Virus record (IMG/VR): IMGVR_UViG_3300042475_001632
Location: 1-35,165 of that record
DNA length: 35,165 bases
Source of the DNA: a virus
Direction: 5' to 3' (one strand)
The position numbers were made by a program, and so were the translations under genes. The notes below the pieces were generated by a model. It was not told the DNA's origin, searched no databases, and saw nothing but the letters and a program-made list of their open reading frames with translations. Of the stretch, positions 24,755-32,837 are shown piece after piece (position 1 is the first letter of the stretch; every line of letters begins with the position of its first letter).

Positions 24755-25728
24755 ATTTTATTATATTTTATCTCTATGTGTTTAGTATCTTCGTTTGTTT
24801 GATAATTTACATGATTTTTAGTATGTGCCAATACTGCTCCAATTGCACTACTAGCATCGCCTGGCCAAGGTAAACTCCAAATGCCTCTCCATTGGTGTCT
24901 TAGTTGTCGATTAAATTTACTATTGTATGCACAGCCGCCCATATAAACAAGATTTCTAAAATTAGTTAAATTTCTAGCTTTAACCATTATGTAATCCATT
25001 TGTTCTTCAAATACTTTTTGAACTGCGGCGGCGATATCGCATTTATCTTGATCAGTTAAGTTATAGTCAAAAGGCCAATTATATACACCTTTATGTAGAT
25101 TATATTTTAGCACTGCTGGTTTTTTAAAATAGTCTAGCACAGTATCATAGTATATAAATGGATTACCCTTATCGCTTAATTTTTGTAAAAAATGTTCTTG
25201 TGCAGCGGGTCTAAGTCCAATCAAATCTGTAAAGGCACTATAGAATATACCTAAACTATTTGGATAGCTTTCGCTCCACAATTTTTCTAAATTCCTGCCA
25301 TGCCCACTCCATATGCTTATAGTTTCAAATTCTCCTATAGCATCTACAACGACCACGGCTGCTCTATTAAAATTACTAGTATAATACCCTGCGGCAGCAT
25401 GACTATGATGGTGTGGTGTATAGATTATAGGGCAGTCAATATTAAATTTTCTAAGATATACACTAGGTATATTGTCAATACTAAATGCTTCTTTATATTG
25501 TCCTGCTGTTAGTTGACGTAGTTTTTTTAAAAATGGACGTTCATACCAATATACAGTTTCAGGTTCTCCGTATATTGTTATAGCATGATGTATAATTTCT
25601 TGATTTAGATAATGATCTCCTTGTATGTGTGTAAAGTCGCTACTTCTTCTATGCCATACAGGTTCGTTGTCTCTGAACACACATATGCTAGCATCGTGGT
25701 TTAGTGCATTAATACCCCATACAATCAT
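24751..25728 (-). CDS. NodU/CmcH-type carbamoyltransferase, N-terminal domain only
   Basis: 325 residues, while full NodU-type enzymes have about 550-600. It has the ASKHA-type N-terminal features: GINALNHDASICVFRDNEPV, HHHSHAAAGYY (the metal-binding His cluster), VVVVDAIGEFETISIW, and MGGCAYNSKFN. The C-terminal carbamoyl-transfer domain is missing. Known relatives transfer carbamoyl groups to sugars or antibiotics. In T4-like marine phages such genes recur in the replication cluster, as I recall. The substrate, perhaps a nucleotide or glycan, is unknown. It overlaps the helicase start by four bases. Confidence 0.85.
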   Translation of the reverse strand: MIVWGINALNHDASICVFRDNEPVWHRRSSDFTHIQGDHYLNQEIIHHAITIYGEPETVYWYERPFLKKLRQLTAGQYKEAFSIDNIPSVYLRKFNIDCPIIYTPHHHSHAAAGYYTSNFNRAAVVVVDAIGEFETISIWSGHGRNLEKLWSESYPNSLGIFYSAFTDLIGLRPAAQEHFLQKLSDKGNPFIYYDTVLDYFKKPAVLKYNLHKGVYNWPFDYNLTDQDKCDIAAAVQKVFEEQMDYIMVKARNLTNFRNLVYMGGCAYNSKFNRQLRHQWRGIWSLPWPGDASSAIGAVLAHTKNHVNYQTNEDTKHIEIKYNKI

Positions 25729-25735
25729 AATTGGC

Positions 25736-25849
25736 CTACTTATAGATAAAAGGATCTCTTGCTTTTAGTTCTTGTAAACGTTTTTTCCATTTACGATGTT
25801 CTAAGTATCTATTATACGGATACATTAAGATTTCTAAAATTTTTTTCAT
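25736..25849 (-). CDS. Small conserved phage protein ending RDPFIYK (37 aa)
   Basis: ATG 25849 follows the primase stop by one base. The product begins MKKILEILMYPYNRYLEHRK and ends KKRLQELKARDPFIYK, a basic helix with an RDPF-Y end that I recall as a very conserved short protein of T4-like cyanophages next to primase. It stops at TAG, followed in frame by TAA nine codons later. The function is unknown. Confidence 0.75.
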   Translation of the reverse strand: MKKILEILMYPYNRYLEHRKWKKRLQELKARDPFIYK

Positions 25850-25850
25850 A

Positions 25851-26819
25851 TTAAGCCTCAAACCATTTTTTTGATAGCAGTTTTATCTTCAATCCTGAAG
25901 TTTCTTTAGATCGAATTATACTGTATAATGTTGCTAGTCTTCCGTACTTTAATAATGCTTCGTTAGCATCTTTAATATCCGGATCCCAGTTAGGAAAACT
26001 TACACTCCAATTATTTTCTATTGCTTGATCTACTAACTTTTTTCCAGCTGAATCTCTGTCTGGTAAAATAATTACTTCTCTTTTAAGTTGATTAATTAGA
26101 GTTTTTTGTTGATCACTTATTTCACTACCTAGTATTGCTACGCCGTCGATACTAATTGCATCAAACGGTCCTTCGCACACTATTACATATTTACGATTTT
26201 CTTTTTGATTATCAAAATTAAACACATATCCTGGTTGTTGTTCCGAAATGTATTTAGGTTTACCATCACGCAACAGCCTAGCCGTAAACCCTACTAAATT
26301 TTTATTAAAGTAAAAAGGAACAATTAATCTATTAGGATATGCAGGGCTCCAATACCATTCGTAATCATCGAGATAAAATCCTCGATTAGCAATATATTCT
26401 ATCGCTAAATTCATATCATCGTGATACTCTGCTTCTCCTATTTTTACACTATCAGGAGGTAATATTTTATCAATAAATTTTGGTAGAATGTCGAATTTTG
26501 ATTTGTAATCCGAATTTTCTTTTAATCTAAGTGCTTCTAAACTGCATTTTGAAATTAAATCGTCTGGTACATTTAACCAGCGCATCAATTTTCGAAATTT
26601 TGTAGTTACTATTCTTCCAGGTTGCCAACTAGTTTTAAATCCGCAGTTAAAACAATGATAGCTAACTCCTTCATTAATCATCATACCTCCACGCTGTCTA
26701 GTATCAGAGGAAGTACCGTTATGATGACAGCAGACAGCATTAAAACTTATCCATCCGCTGGGAGTCTTTTTTCTTCTAGAAGGCAAGTGTAAGCTGATTG
26801 TATCTATGACTAGACTCAT
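25851..26819 (-). CDS. 61: DNA primase, T4 gp61 type
   Basis: 322 residues. The N-terminal zinc site is CCHHNG (30-35) with HCFNCG (55-60). The TOPRIM domain has CEGPFDAIS (215-223) and LPDRDSAGK (252-260), the catalytic Glu and DxD. This is the layout of gp61-type primase, which makes pentaribonucleotide primers and joins gp41 at the fork. It is followed by a 37-residue conserved gene, the carbamoyltransferase fragment and the helicase, all in the same direction. Confidence 0.92.
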   Translation of the reverse strand: MSLVIDTISLHLPSRRKKTPSGWISFNAVCCHHNGTSSDTRQRGGMMINEGVSYHCFNCGFKTSWQPGRIVTTKFRKLMRWLNVPDDLISKCSLEALRLKENSDYKSKFDILPKFIDKILPPDSVKIGEAEYHDDMNLAIEYIANRGFYLDDYEWYWSPAYPNRLIVPFYFNKNLVGFTARLLRDGKPKYISEQQPGYVFNFDNQKENRKYVIVCEGPFDAISIDGVAILGSEISDQQKTLINQLKREVIILPDRDSAGKKLVDQAIENNWSVSFPNWDPDIKDANEALLKYGRLATLYSIIRSKETSGLKIKLLSKKWFEA

Positions 26820-26828
26820 AGATATATT

Positions 26829-27641
26829 TTACGATATTACTAATATTTTGTCAATAGATCCGGTGTTCGCTGTATCCGGAAGATATTTAATTCTTAACCA
26901 ACTTATATTATTACTGTAATCGGTTATTTCATTATACACTTTACTAACAACATCAGTAGAATTATTGATATTAAAAGTTTCTAAATCTGACCAATTAGTT
27001 GCTGCACTAACTACTGCATCGGTAGTTATTTGTACAGTTACTTCAGCATCGAAGTTAGTTAATCGAAATTCTAATTTAATTTGATGCGTGTCATTGACAT
27101 CATTTCTTGGATTAACTTCTACAGACGAACTGTAATAAGTGGTTATATCTGGGTTTACTGAATCGTCGATTAGGTATATGAATTTGTCTATAATTTGAGC
27201 AGGAACAGATTCTGGTACAACACCATTCAGTAAATCAATTATACCAGTAGCGCCAAACTGACTATCTCCGTATAGCAGTGTTTTTGTACCGTCATCGTTT
27301 AAAATGTAAAGGCTAAATTTTAAGAACTGAGGCTTTATATAATCAATTTGTTCTGCATAAATTGTCATAGTAGCTAGTCCTGTAGTGTTAATTACAGGCT
27401 CTACGTCGACTGTTAAAACTTCGGTATTGTAATGATCTAAAATAACACATTTCAGATTATAATTTGTAATTGATATACGTTTTTGATCAGCATTTCGCAC
27501 GTCAAATTCCACGACGTTTTTCACGCCTTTGTACAATTTTATTCTTCGTTGGTACACAGGTCTATACTCCACAGGATATGACGCCAAATCGGCAACTACC
27601 GAAATTCTATTTGAATATAAATAACTTGAAATTTTTTGCAT
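26829..27641 (-). CDS. Conserved T4-like structural-type protein (270 aa)
   Basis: ATG 27641 (MQKISSYLYSNRISVVADLA) is chosen over the in-frame start at 27677, because the late box CATAAATA lies eight bases upstream and relatives that I recall begin MQKISNYLY. Beta-rich: YQRRIKLYKGVKNVVEFDVR, NADQKRISITNYNLKCVILD, QFLKFSLYILNDDG and LLYGDSQFGATGIIDLLNG. It is probably a virion or baseplate-associated protein of marine T4-like phages; the exact place in the particle is not known to me. It fits the late promoter. Confidence 0.8.
   Translation of the reverse strand: MQKISSYLYSNRISVVADLASYPVEYRPVYQRRIKLYKGVKNVVEFDVRNADQKRISITNYNLKCVILDHYNTEVLTVDVEPVINTTGLATMTIYAEQIDYIKPQFLKFSLYILNDDGTKTLLYGDSQFGATGIIDLLNGVVPESVPAQIIDKFIYLIDDSVNPDITTYYSSSVEVNPRNDVNDTHQIKLEFRLTNFDAEVTVQITTDAVVSAATNWSDLETFNINNSTDVVSKVYNEITDYSNNISWLRIKYLPDTANTGSIDKILVIS
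27616..27623 (+). promoter_or_regulatory. Late promoter TATAAATA (plus strand)
   Basis: Exact TATAAATA on the plus strand, 31 bases before the ATG at 27655, inside the start of the minus-strand structural gene. It divergently overlaps the minus-strand late box at 27650-27657. Confidence 0.65.
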
Positions 27642-27649
27642 CTTAACTG

Positions 27650-27657
27650 TATTTATG
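27650..27657 (-). promoter_or_regulatory. Late promoter CATAAATA (minus strand)
   Basis: CATAAATA on the minus strand, eight bases before the ATG at 27641. It overlaps the start codon of the plus-strand gene at 27655. Confidence 0.6.
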
Positions 27658-28032
27658 GCGAAATTAAGAGAAAACATACAAGAACAATTACCCTTTATTT
27701 CTGTGCTTCATTATGGAGAAAGCGAATACGTTGGGATTATAATAAATCAAGATCAATACGTAACTAGTTTTTTTGATTTGAGCATGTTAAAAACTGCTGA
27801 AGATAAAGCTGGATTATTAGAGATCGGAGAAATTTGGTGGTGGGAATCTAACAGACAGGTTCCTATAAACATATTTCTTAGAAAGGAAATAGAACCTTAT
27901 CGATACGCTATTAAAACCTTTAATAGCAAAGATGTCAGAATAATGCTCGGGCCAGTAGTGAATTTATTAAATTTAACTATAAAACGAGTTAAAAGAAAAA
28001 GTGTTCAGTTAGTAAGAGCCCCAAAACGTTAA
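27655..28032 (+). CDS. Conserved T4-like phage protein on the opposite strand (125 aa)
   Basis: The only plus-strand gene in the right arm. It reads MAKLRENIQEQLPFISVLHY, GESEYVGIIINQDQYVTSFF, LEIGEIWWWESNRQVPINIF and a basic end IKRVKRKSVQLVRAPKR. I recall close relatives in cyanophage-like myoviruses, uncharacterised. It has its own late promoter at 27616-27623 but only a weak ribosome binding site. Its stop TAA and the stop of the convergent gene share the palindrome GTTAAC. Confidence 0.8.
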   Translation: MAKLRENIQEQLPFISVLHYGESEYVGIIINQDQYVTSFFDLSMLKTAEDKAGLLEIGEIWWWESNRQVPINIFLRKEIEPYRYAIKTFNSKDVRIMLGPVVNLLNLTIKRVKRKSVQLVRAPKR

Positions 28033-28607
28033 CTAAATTCATAACTTACTTTTTCACATATTAAGTTCATTTGTACTACAATTGCCTGAGCATAAGCTAT
28101 GGCATGCGCCTTTTTAAAATAATATTCATCATTTTCTGGTTTTTTCCAAACCTCTTCTAAGATCGTCGACCATGGCTCTCCAACTAGGTATCTCTTCGCT
28201 GGTCGTATCACTGCTAATACTGCTGCTAATTGTTCTATCGTTATTGGTTTCATTTGACGTAATATAGAACCATGCCCGTTTACGTGAAAGAGTAAGTCGA
28301 TGAACTCGTCTTGTTCTAGAAGATCCCATAATGGTTCCGTCTCCATCAATTTTTTTAAATGTTCTTCGTTTTTTACATCTTTGTAAACACTAACATTTAG
28401 CAAGTCTATTTTAAAATATCCTCGTTCTTCCGCAGTTTTATAATCAATGTTTGATAGATTTGTTATAGGATTAGAGGGTATAGGTTGCACATAGATACCG
28501 GTATTATGTGGTACTAACAAATCATTTTGTAATCGACTAGCTCTAATATGTTTAATATGTTTAAGAGCTAATTCACGATCTGCAAAGTCTATATCGATAT
28601 CAGGCAT
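28029..28607 (-). CDS. Small DnaE-like protein (DNA polymerase III alpha relic)
   Basis: 192 residues. It opens MPDIDIDFADRELALKHIKH; PDIDIDF is the catalytic Asp motif of bacterial DNA polymerase III alpha (C-family). It continues with VPHNTGIYVQPIP, ERGYFKIDLLNVSVYKDVKN and HAIAYAQAIVVQMN, all echoing parts of the C-family palm and fingers region, in a protein one sixth the usual length of about 1160. It cannot be a full polymerase. It is conserved in cyanophage-like T4 relatives as I recall. A decoy or binding role at the replisome is possible. Confidence 0.75.
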   Translation of the reverse strand: MPDIDIDFADRELALKHIKHIRASRLQNDLLVPHNTGIYVQPIPSNPITNLSNIDYKTAEERGYFKIDLLNVSVYKDVKNEEHLKKLMETEPLWDLLEQDEFIDLLFHVNGHGSILRQMKPITIEQLAAVLAVIRPAKRYLVGEPWSTILEEVWKKPENDEYYFKKAHAIAYAQAIVVQMNLICEKVSYEFS

Positions 28608-28792
28608 TATTGTATAACTTCAGTTTCAAATAAAAGTAAAGGTAAATTTTTTGATAAAAATTCTGCATAGTCAGTTGCCTCGTCTATGTTTTCAAAACCT
28701 TCTAATTTCACATAGATTGAATCGTCTTTTTCGTTCACTAAAACTTGCATGGATAATTCTGTGTTAGTGCTTCCTGAAACAACGTAGGTCAT
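28607..28792 (-). CDS. Conserved small phage protein (61 aa)
   Basis: ATG overlaps the upstream stop region and its TAA overlaps the next ATG. Reads MTYVVSGSTNTELSMQVLVN, EKDDSIYVKLEGFENIDEAT and DYAEFLSKNLPLLLFETEVI, a small alpha/beta fold. It is part of a conserved T4-like gene string with its two neighbours. The function is unknown. Confidence 0.72.
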   Translation of the reverse strand: MTYVVSGSTNTELSMQVLVNEKDDSIYVKLEGFENIDEATDYAEFLSKNLPLLLFETEVIQ

Positions 28793-29481
28793 AGTCCAGC
28801 CTCCTTAATCACCTGTTTTACCAGCTCTATATCTTGCTTAGAACTTTTAAATTTTTTAGACCAAAATATAGGGTCTATAATATTACTTATGGCAGATAGC
28901 TGAGTATCGTCTAGCTGATCTAAAAGTTTTTTACCTGAATTTGAATTTAAAATTAGCCAAGGACTTACTTTTCCATCTTTAATATCAAACATGGCTCTAT
29001 TTGTGCTAACATAATTAAAATAATGATTCCACATACTGTTATTCTTTTCAGCCCATAAGCTCATATGTTTGATTGATCTTTCTAATGCAGTTTCTACAGA
29101 TTCTGTTTGTATTAGATTTACAATGTATTTTTCATAGAGTTCGTCTCTGCACCAATGATCGATTTTAACTCCGCTCTTAACTATCCATTCTATAAATTTA
29201 TTTGGATATAACGGATTTATGTTTGAAACAAAACTGCCAAATTTAACAAATGCATTATAATACGGACTTTTTGAGAATTCTGAATAAGTTTTTGATTCTG
29301 TAGATTTTTGAGCGATTTCATAGAATTTGTTAAAGGTATAAAATCCCATAACTACATGTTTTTCATTCTGTGCAAGATGTCTTCTTTTTTGCTCGCACAT
29401 ATGTACTATCAAAGTCTTTTCTTTAGTAAACTTTGTTCGACAATGTACACAAACAAATTCTTGCAAGATTTCTGCTATCAT
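28789..29481 (-). CDS. Conserved T4-like protein with N-terminal C2H2-like zinc finger
   Basis: FVCVHCRTKFTKEKTLIVHM followed by CEQKRRHLAQNE: two Cys, then His and Cys, a classical-like zinc finger at residues 9-30. The rest (200 residues) is helical: FKFYTFNKFYEIAQKSTES-like region, YYNAFVKFGSFVSNINPLYP, IEWIVKSGVKIDHWCRDELY, KVSPWLILNSNSGKKLL. I recall this whole family from cyanophages next to the DnaE-like gene. A DNA-binding role in replication or late expression is inferred. Confidence 0.8.
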   Translation of the reverse strand: MIAEILQEFVCVHCRTKFTKEKTLIVHMCEQKRRHLAQNEKHVVMGFYTFNKFYEIAQKSTESKTYSEFSKSPYYNAFVKFGSFVSNINPLYPNKFIEWIVKSGVKIDHWCRDELYEKYIVNLIQTESVETALERSIKHMSLWAEKNNSMWNHYFNYVSTNRAMFDIKDGKVSPWLILNSNSGKKLLDQLDDTQLSAISNIIDPIFWSKKFKSSKQDIELVKQVIKEAGL

Positions 29482-29957
29482 TTAAAATAGTCTTTAATTT
29501 GTTTATCACTATACCCAAACAATTTTGCTTGTTCTATACATTCTTTTTCGGTAGTTAGTGTAGCAAGTAATTCTAATTCGTCAATTTTTTTAGTTGGGTG
29601 AACATCTAATAAGAATTTATATATTTTACTATTAGAATTTTTCTTTCGTTTAAATCCTATCCATTCATGATAAAAAATCTTTTTTGATTCATGACTACAC
29701 ATGCATAGTAATTGCCAAAGCAATTTTGGATGCTTTTGCAAAACATTCCAATGTTTATTAAAATATTCATTGACAGTTAATAGATAGTGTTCTTGTATAT
29801 TTCTGTCATTAATTTTAACATTACTGATATATCTGTTTAAGATGAAAAATTCGCTTTTTAATGCTTTTTTTTGATCGTCATTTATGTCATCCCATAAAGA
29901 CTTTACATTTAAATCTACTGCTGCCAATTTTTCTTTTAATTCAATTTTATCACTCAT
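29478..29957 (-). CDS. Conserved T4-like protein (159 aa), possible clamp-loader-like
   Basis: Reads MSDKIELKEKLAAVDLNVKS, FFILNRYISNVKINDRNIQE, TVNEYFNKHWNVLQKHPKLL, WQLLCMCSHESKKIFYHEWI and a C-terminal helix. I recall this family as widespread in cyanophage-like T4 relatives. Its order (LNR-IS...NE......HPKL-WQLLC) vaguely follows the small clamp-loader subunit gp62, but the match is too loose to name it. Overlaps both neighbours by four to eight bases. Confidence 0.72.
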   Translation of the reverse strand: MSDKIELKEKLAAVDLNVKSLWDDINDDQKKALKSEFFILNRYISNVKINDRNIQEHYLLTVNEYFNKHWNVLQKHPKLLWQLLCMCSHESKKIFYHEWIGFKRKKNSNSKIYKFLLDVHPTKKIDELELLATLTTEKECIEQAKLFGYSDKQIKDYFK

Positions 29958-30465
29958 AAATCAGTCCTTGACTTAAACACCAATTATACACATCTTGATA
30001 GGATAAGTCATCTTTTTCCTGTTCAAAAACTGTGCTAAAAAGATATCTTGGTTTTTCAAAATTAATTACACAATGTCGATGCTGAGTATTAAACAGATAA
30101 AAATGGCCTACTTCATAATTCAGTTCTGTTATATTATCATTGAATCTATCAACCACATCTCCAAATAAGCAATGGCTATTCGAATGTTCGATAAGCATAT
30201 TAATGGTTACGCCCCTATAAAAGTCTTTGTGCCAATTGTACGATGTATTTGGAGCCATACGTATTATCATGCAAGTTTTAATAGGATACGCTTCATTAAT
30301 AGTTTTTAATAAAGATTCTTTTGACCAAATGCCTTTTCTCATTTCGAGCATATCAAACCCGTCGATGGTTATCCACTGGTCATACAAGTTTATATGTCGA
30401 GAAAACTTAATAATCGTTTTAGATTTTAATATAAACTTTTTAAATAAATGATTATTTTGGATCAT
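29950..30465 (-). CDS. 2OG-Fe(II) oxygenase-like protein (171 aa)
   Basis: Contains YNWHKDFYRGVTINMLIEHS with HxD (His79, Asp81), YLFNTQHRHCVINFEKPRYL with a distal His (129 or 131) and Arg140. This is the aspartyl/asparaginyl-hydroxylase-like 2OG-Fe(II) layout, seen also in the protein at 19624-20271. Substrate unknown. Common in marine T4-like phages. It overlaps its downstream neighbour. Confidence 0.7.
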   Translation of the reverse strand: MIQNNHLFKKFILKSKTIIKFSRHINLYDQWITIDGFDMLEMRKGIWSKESLLKTINEAYPIKTCMIIRMAPNTSYNWHKDFYRGVTINMLIEHSNSHCLFGDVVDRFNDNITELNYEVGHFYLFNTQHRHCVINFEKPRYLFSTVFEQEKDDLSYQDVYNWCLSQGLIYE

Positions 30466-30673
30466 CGATGCTGAGTCTGTATATCATTTTTACTCGGGAA
30501 ACAGCTTTTTGTAAAGCAGGATTTGTTTTTGCTGCCAATCTAATTTCATTCCAAAGAATGTGATCTTGTAAATCTTCTATACCTGAAGATTGAATGATTG
30601 TTCTTTTTTCTTTGCCAAACTCTCTTTCGTAAACAGTTTTCCCTTTATCTGGGCTTTCGTAAATTTTTGTCAT
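30452..30673 (-). CDS. Conserved small phage protein (73 aa)
   Basis: Reads MTKIYESPDKGKTVYEREFG, KEKRTIIQSSGIEDLQDHIL and WNEIRLAAKTNPALQKAVSR. I recall similar short proteins in T4-like phages next to replication genes. Helical and basic. The ATG overlaps the upstream methyltransferase stop. The function is unknown. Confidence 0.72.
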   Translation of the reverse strand: MTKIYESPDKGKTVYEREFGKEKRTIIQSSGIEDLQDHILWNEIRLAAKTNPALQKAVSRVKMIYRLSIDDPK

Positions 30674-31230
30674 TTATATGCTACCACTCTACTACACATT
30701 GCAGTTTTAGGATATTTATTTGGTTCAACTACTGTTTTACTAAATCCTGTATCCTTCAATAGTTTACTTAAACTATCTGCGCTGTATCCCCATTTATGCA
30801 GCATTGCAACGTTTTGATATTTTCCTATATTACCAAATATTCCTGCAACACCTTGCTTTAATATTTTTTTATTATCACTGTAAATTCTACTAGGATCGGA
30901 TACTATAAACTTACACATTTTTAATAGATCTGGCCATTCTGTGGCTACTGATCCTCCTGGTTTTAAAATTCTATACCATTCTTTTAACATGCCAGGAACT
31001 TGATTTGGCATGATATGTTCTATCACATGAACACTGAGGATTTCGTCTACGGTGTCGTTAGGTATAGGATATTGATCTGTTAGATTATGTATAGTTATAC
31101 CAGATTGCCCTATGCAGTAGTCTCCATCTACATTTATCCATCCTTCGTAAAGATTCGGTCCGCATCCTAGATGCAATCTTATAGGCAATTGTTTTTGTTG
31201 ATAATTTATTATTTCTTCAGTTAAAGTCAT
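30670..31230 (-). CDS. SAM-dependent methyltransferase (186 aa)
   Basis: Class I SAM fold: motif I RLHLGCGPNLYEGWINVDGD (residues 18-37), then VDEILSVHVIEHIMP and WYRILKPGGSVATEWPDL. A full small enzyme of the type found in glycan and lipid clusters. It follows a glycosyltransferase and an FkbM methyltransferase, so a sugar or peptide acceptor is likely, by context only. It overlaps both neighbours. Confidence 0.85.
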   Translation of the reverse strand: MTLTEEIINYQQKQLPIRLHLGCGPNLYEGWINVDGDYCIGQSGITIHNLTDQYPIPNDTVDEILSVHVIEHIMPNQVPGMLKEWYRILKPGGSVATEWPDLLKMCKFIVSDPSRIYSDNKKILKQGVAGIFGNIGKYQNVAMLHKWGYSADSLSKLLKDTGFSKTVVEPNKYPKTAMCSRVVAYK

Positions 31231-32182
31231 GTTTAATACTTTTAAAAAAATTACACCATTTATCTGTAATTTTTTCTACAGAATAATTTTCAACAACATA
31301 TTTTTGACCATTTGAAATCATTTCTAGAATATGTTTCCTATTATGTTTATCTAAAGCCCATGCTATTCCTTTGGCATAGTTTTTTGTCCAAATAAAATCT
31401 TTGAATTCATCGTAGCTTTGAAGTCTGCTAGTAATTACAAATTTTCCACTGATTAAAGAATCTATTAAACGTGTAGAACTTTTAGTTATTGTACGGTAAT
31501 TTTCCTCTACAGGAATTAATACAATATCAGTATCTTTCAAATAATGACCTTGCGTTTCCCAGTTCCATTCTACAAAATTAATTTTATCCATGTTAACAAA
31601 CTGATGATCAGGGTTTTTTAATCTCTGTCTTGTTTTTTCCTCAAATCTTTTAGCCTTTCCTGTTACAATAGATAATTTGTATCGTCCAATATTTCTTTCA
31701 AGAAAAGACCAAATTTCCGTCCAGTTAACATACCCTAAACTACTATTGCTACCAAACCATAAAATTTTTATTGTTTTTCCTGGTGAAAATTCTGGAGTTA
31801 ATACAGGGCGTTCTACAGGATCAGGGATAACAGTAGCTATTTTTCCAGTTCTGTTTAGTATTTCATCAGCCATTGTACGACTGTTACAGGTAATATAATC
31901 CGCTTCTATTGCACACGGTAGTAGTGCATCATCTTCGTCAAATTTGTTATCACATATGTCAAATACAGTAATAGCTTTTTTTCTTTTAGATTCTAATATG
32001 TTTTCTAATTGAGAAAATTTAATCCATACTGCGATATCATTTTCTTTAAGATGTGTTGTATTAGTTCCTATAGTAGAACTAATATTTCTTTTTTTTAATT
32101 CTTCAGAAATTAATCTTCCTCGCAGACGATGGCTTGCTCTTCTTTCTGAAAATTTACTAGTTAAAAAATGTACATTACTCAT
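31217..32182 (-). CDS. Glycosyltransferase, GT4-like (321 aa)
   Basis: Contains DICDNKFDEDDALLPCAIEA near residue 75, TVIPDPVERPV, KILWFGSNSSLGYVNW near 140-155 and a C-terminal donor-site pattern YRTITKSSTRLIDSLISGKF followed by VITS, as in GT4-type (GT-B) transferases. It would move a sugar from a nucleotide donor to an unknown acceptor. It overlaps both neighbours and is part of a methyltransferase/glycosyltransferase group, perhaps for virion or host-surface glycans. Confidence 0.78.
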   Translation of the reverse strand: MSNVHFLTSKFSERRASHRLRGRLISEELKKRNISSTIGTNTTHLKENDIAVWIKFSQLENILESKRKKAITVFDICDNKFDEDDALLPCAIEADYITCNSRTMADEILNRTGKIATVIPDPVERPVLTPEFSPGKTIKILWFGSNSSLGYVNWTEIWSFLERNIGRYKLSIVTGKAKRFEEKTRQRLKNPDHQFVNMDKINFVEWNWETQGHYLKDTDIVLIPVEENYRTITKSSTRLIDSLISGKFVITSRLQSYDEFKDFIWTKNYAKGIAWALDKHNRKHILEMISNGQKYVVENYSVEKITDKWCNFFKSIKHDFN

Positions 32183-32837
32183 CAGGTTTTATAAAAATGA
32201 AATCTGCTTTTCCTACTTTTTGTATGTTCTTATACCCTAACGAATTTAAAAGTTTTTCTGGATCAGGCATAGTGCTATTTTGTCGAGTGTGTACTCTTAC
32301 TTTATTTTCAATTAAAATAACAGGGGAGTTATTTTTAAGAAACTCTGTGGCTCCATCTAATAAATATCCTTCGTGACTGTCTACATCAATTTTAACAAAA
32401 TCAATATCTTTAAGATTTAGATCATCTAATTTAATAGTATTCACTTTTATTGTAATCTGATCTGCTAAATCTTTTTCTTCTAATGTTGATACCCATGCGC
32501 TAAAATTGTTATTTACAAAATTTTGAATACCATTTTTATTACTGATACCAACATTTTCAATTTTGCAATTTCTGATATTGCGAATTTCTAAATTTTTATT
32601 ACAACACTCAAACATTTCTTGATTAGCTTCGAAACCTAAAACATTTTTAAATTTGGTCGACATAGCGATAGTCGAGTCTCCGATCCATGTTCCAATATCA
32701 ATAGCGTTATCAAATTTTCTTACATATTTAAGAGCTTCTGCAATAGCATTAACACATGGAAAGTTTTCTTCTTCTACCATTAAAGCAACTCTATCTTTAG
32801 TAGAATCTGCGCAATACCAATTACCTATTTTTTTCAT
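32175..32837 (-). CDS. FkbM-family methyltransferase (220 aa)
   Basis: Motif AIDIGTWIGDSTIAMS (about 45-60), then VLGFEANQEMFECCNKNLE and IDFVKIDVDSHEGYLLDGA, the FkbM-type hallmarks (KIDVxGxE is here KIDVDSHE). These enzymes O-methylate sugars or related groups using SAM. Overlaps the glycosyltransferase start and the cupin end, so co-expressed with them. Confidence 0.87.
   Translation of the reverse strand: MKKIGNWYCADSTKDRVALMVEEENFPCVNAIAEALKYVRKFDNAIDIGTWIGDSTIAMSTKFKNVLGFEANQEMFECCNKNLEIRNIRNCKIENVGISNKNGIQNFVNNNFSAWVSTLEEKDLADQITIKVNTIKLDDLNLKDIDFVKIDVDSHEGYLLDGATEFLKNNSPVILIENKVRVHTRQNSTMPDPEKLLNSLGYKNIQKVGKADFIFIKPDE

Noticed and set aside
29478-29957. Firm assignment as clamp-loader subunit gp62
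   Set aside because: The similarity is only in general order of motifs; T4 gp62-type signatures such as KRxxKW are absent.
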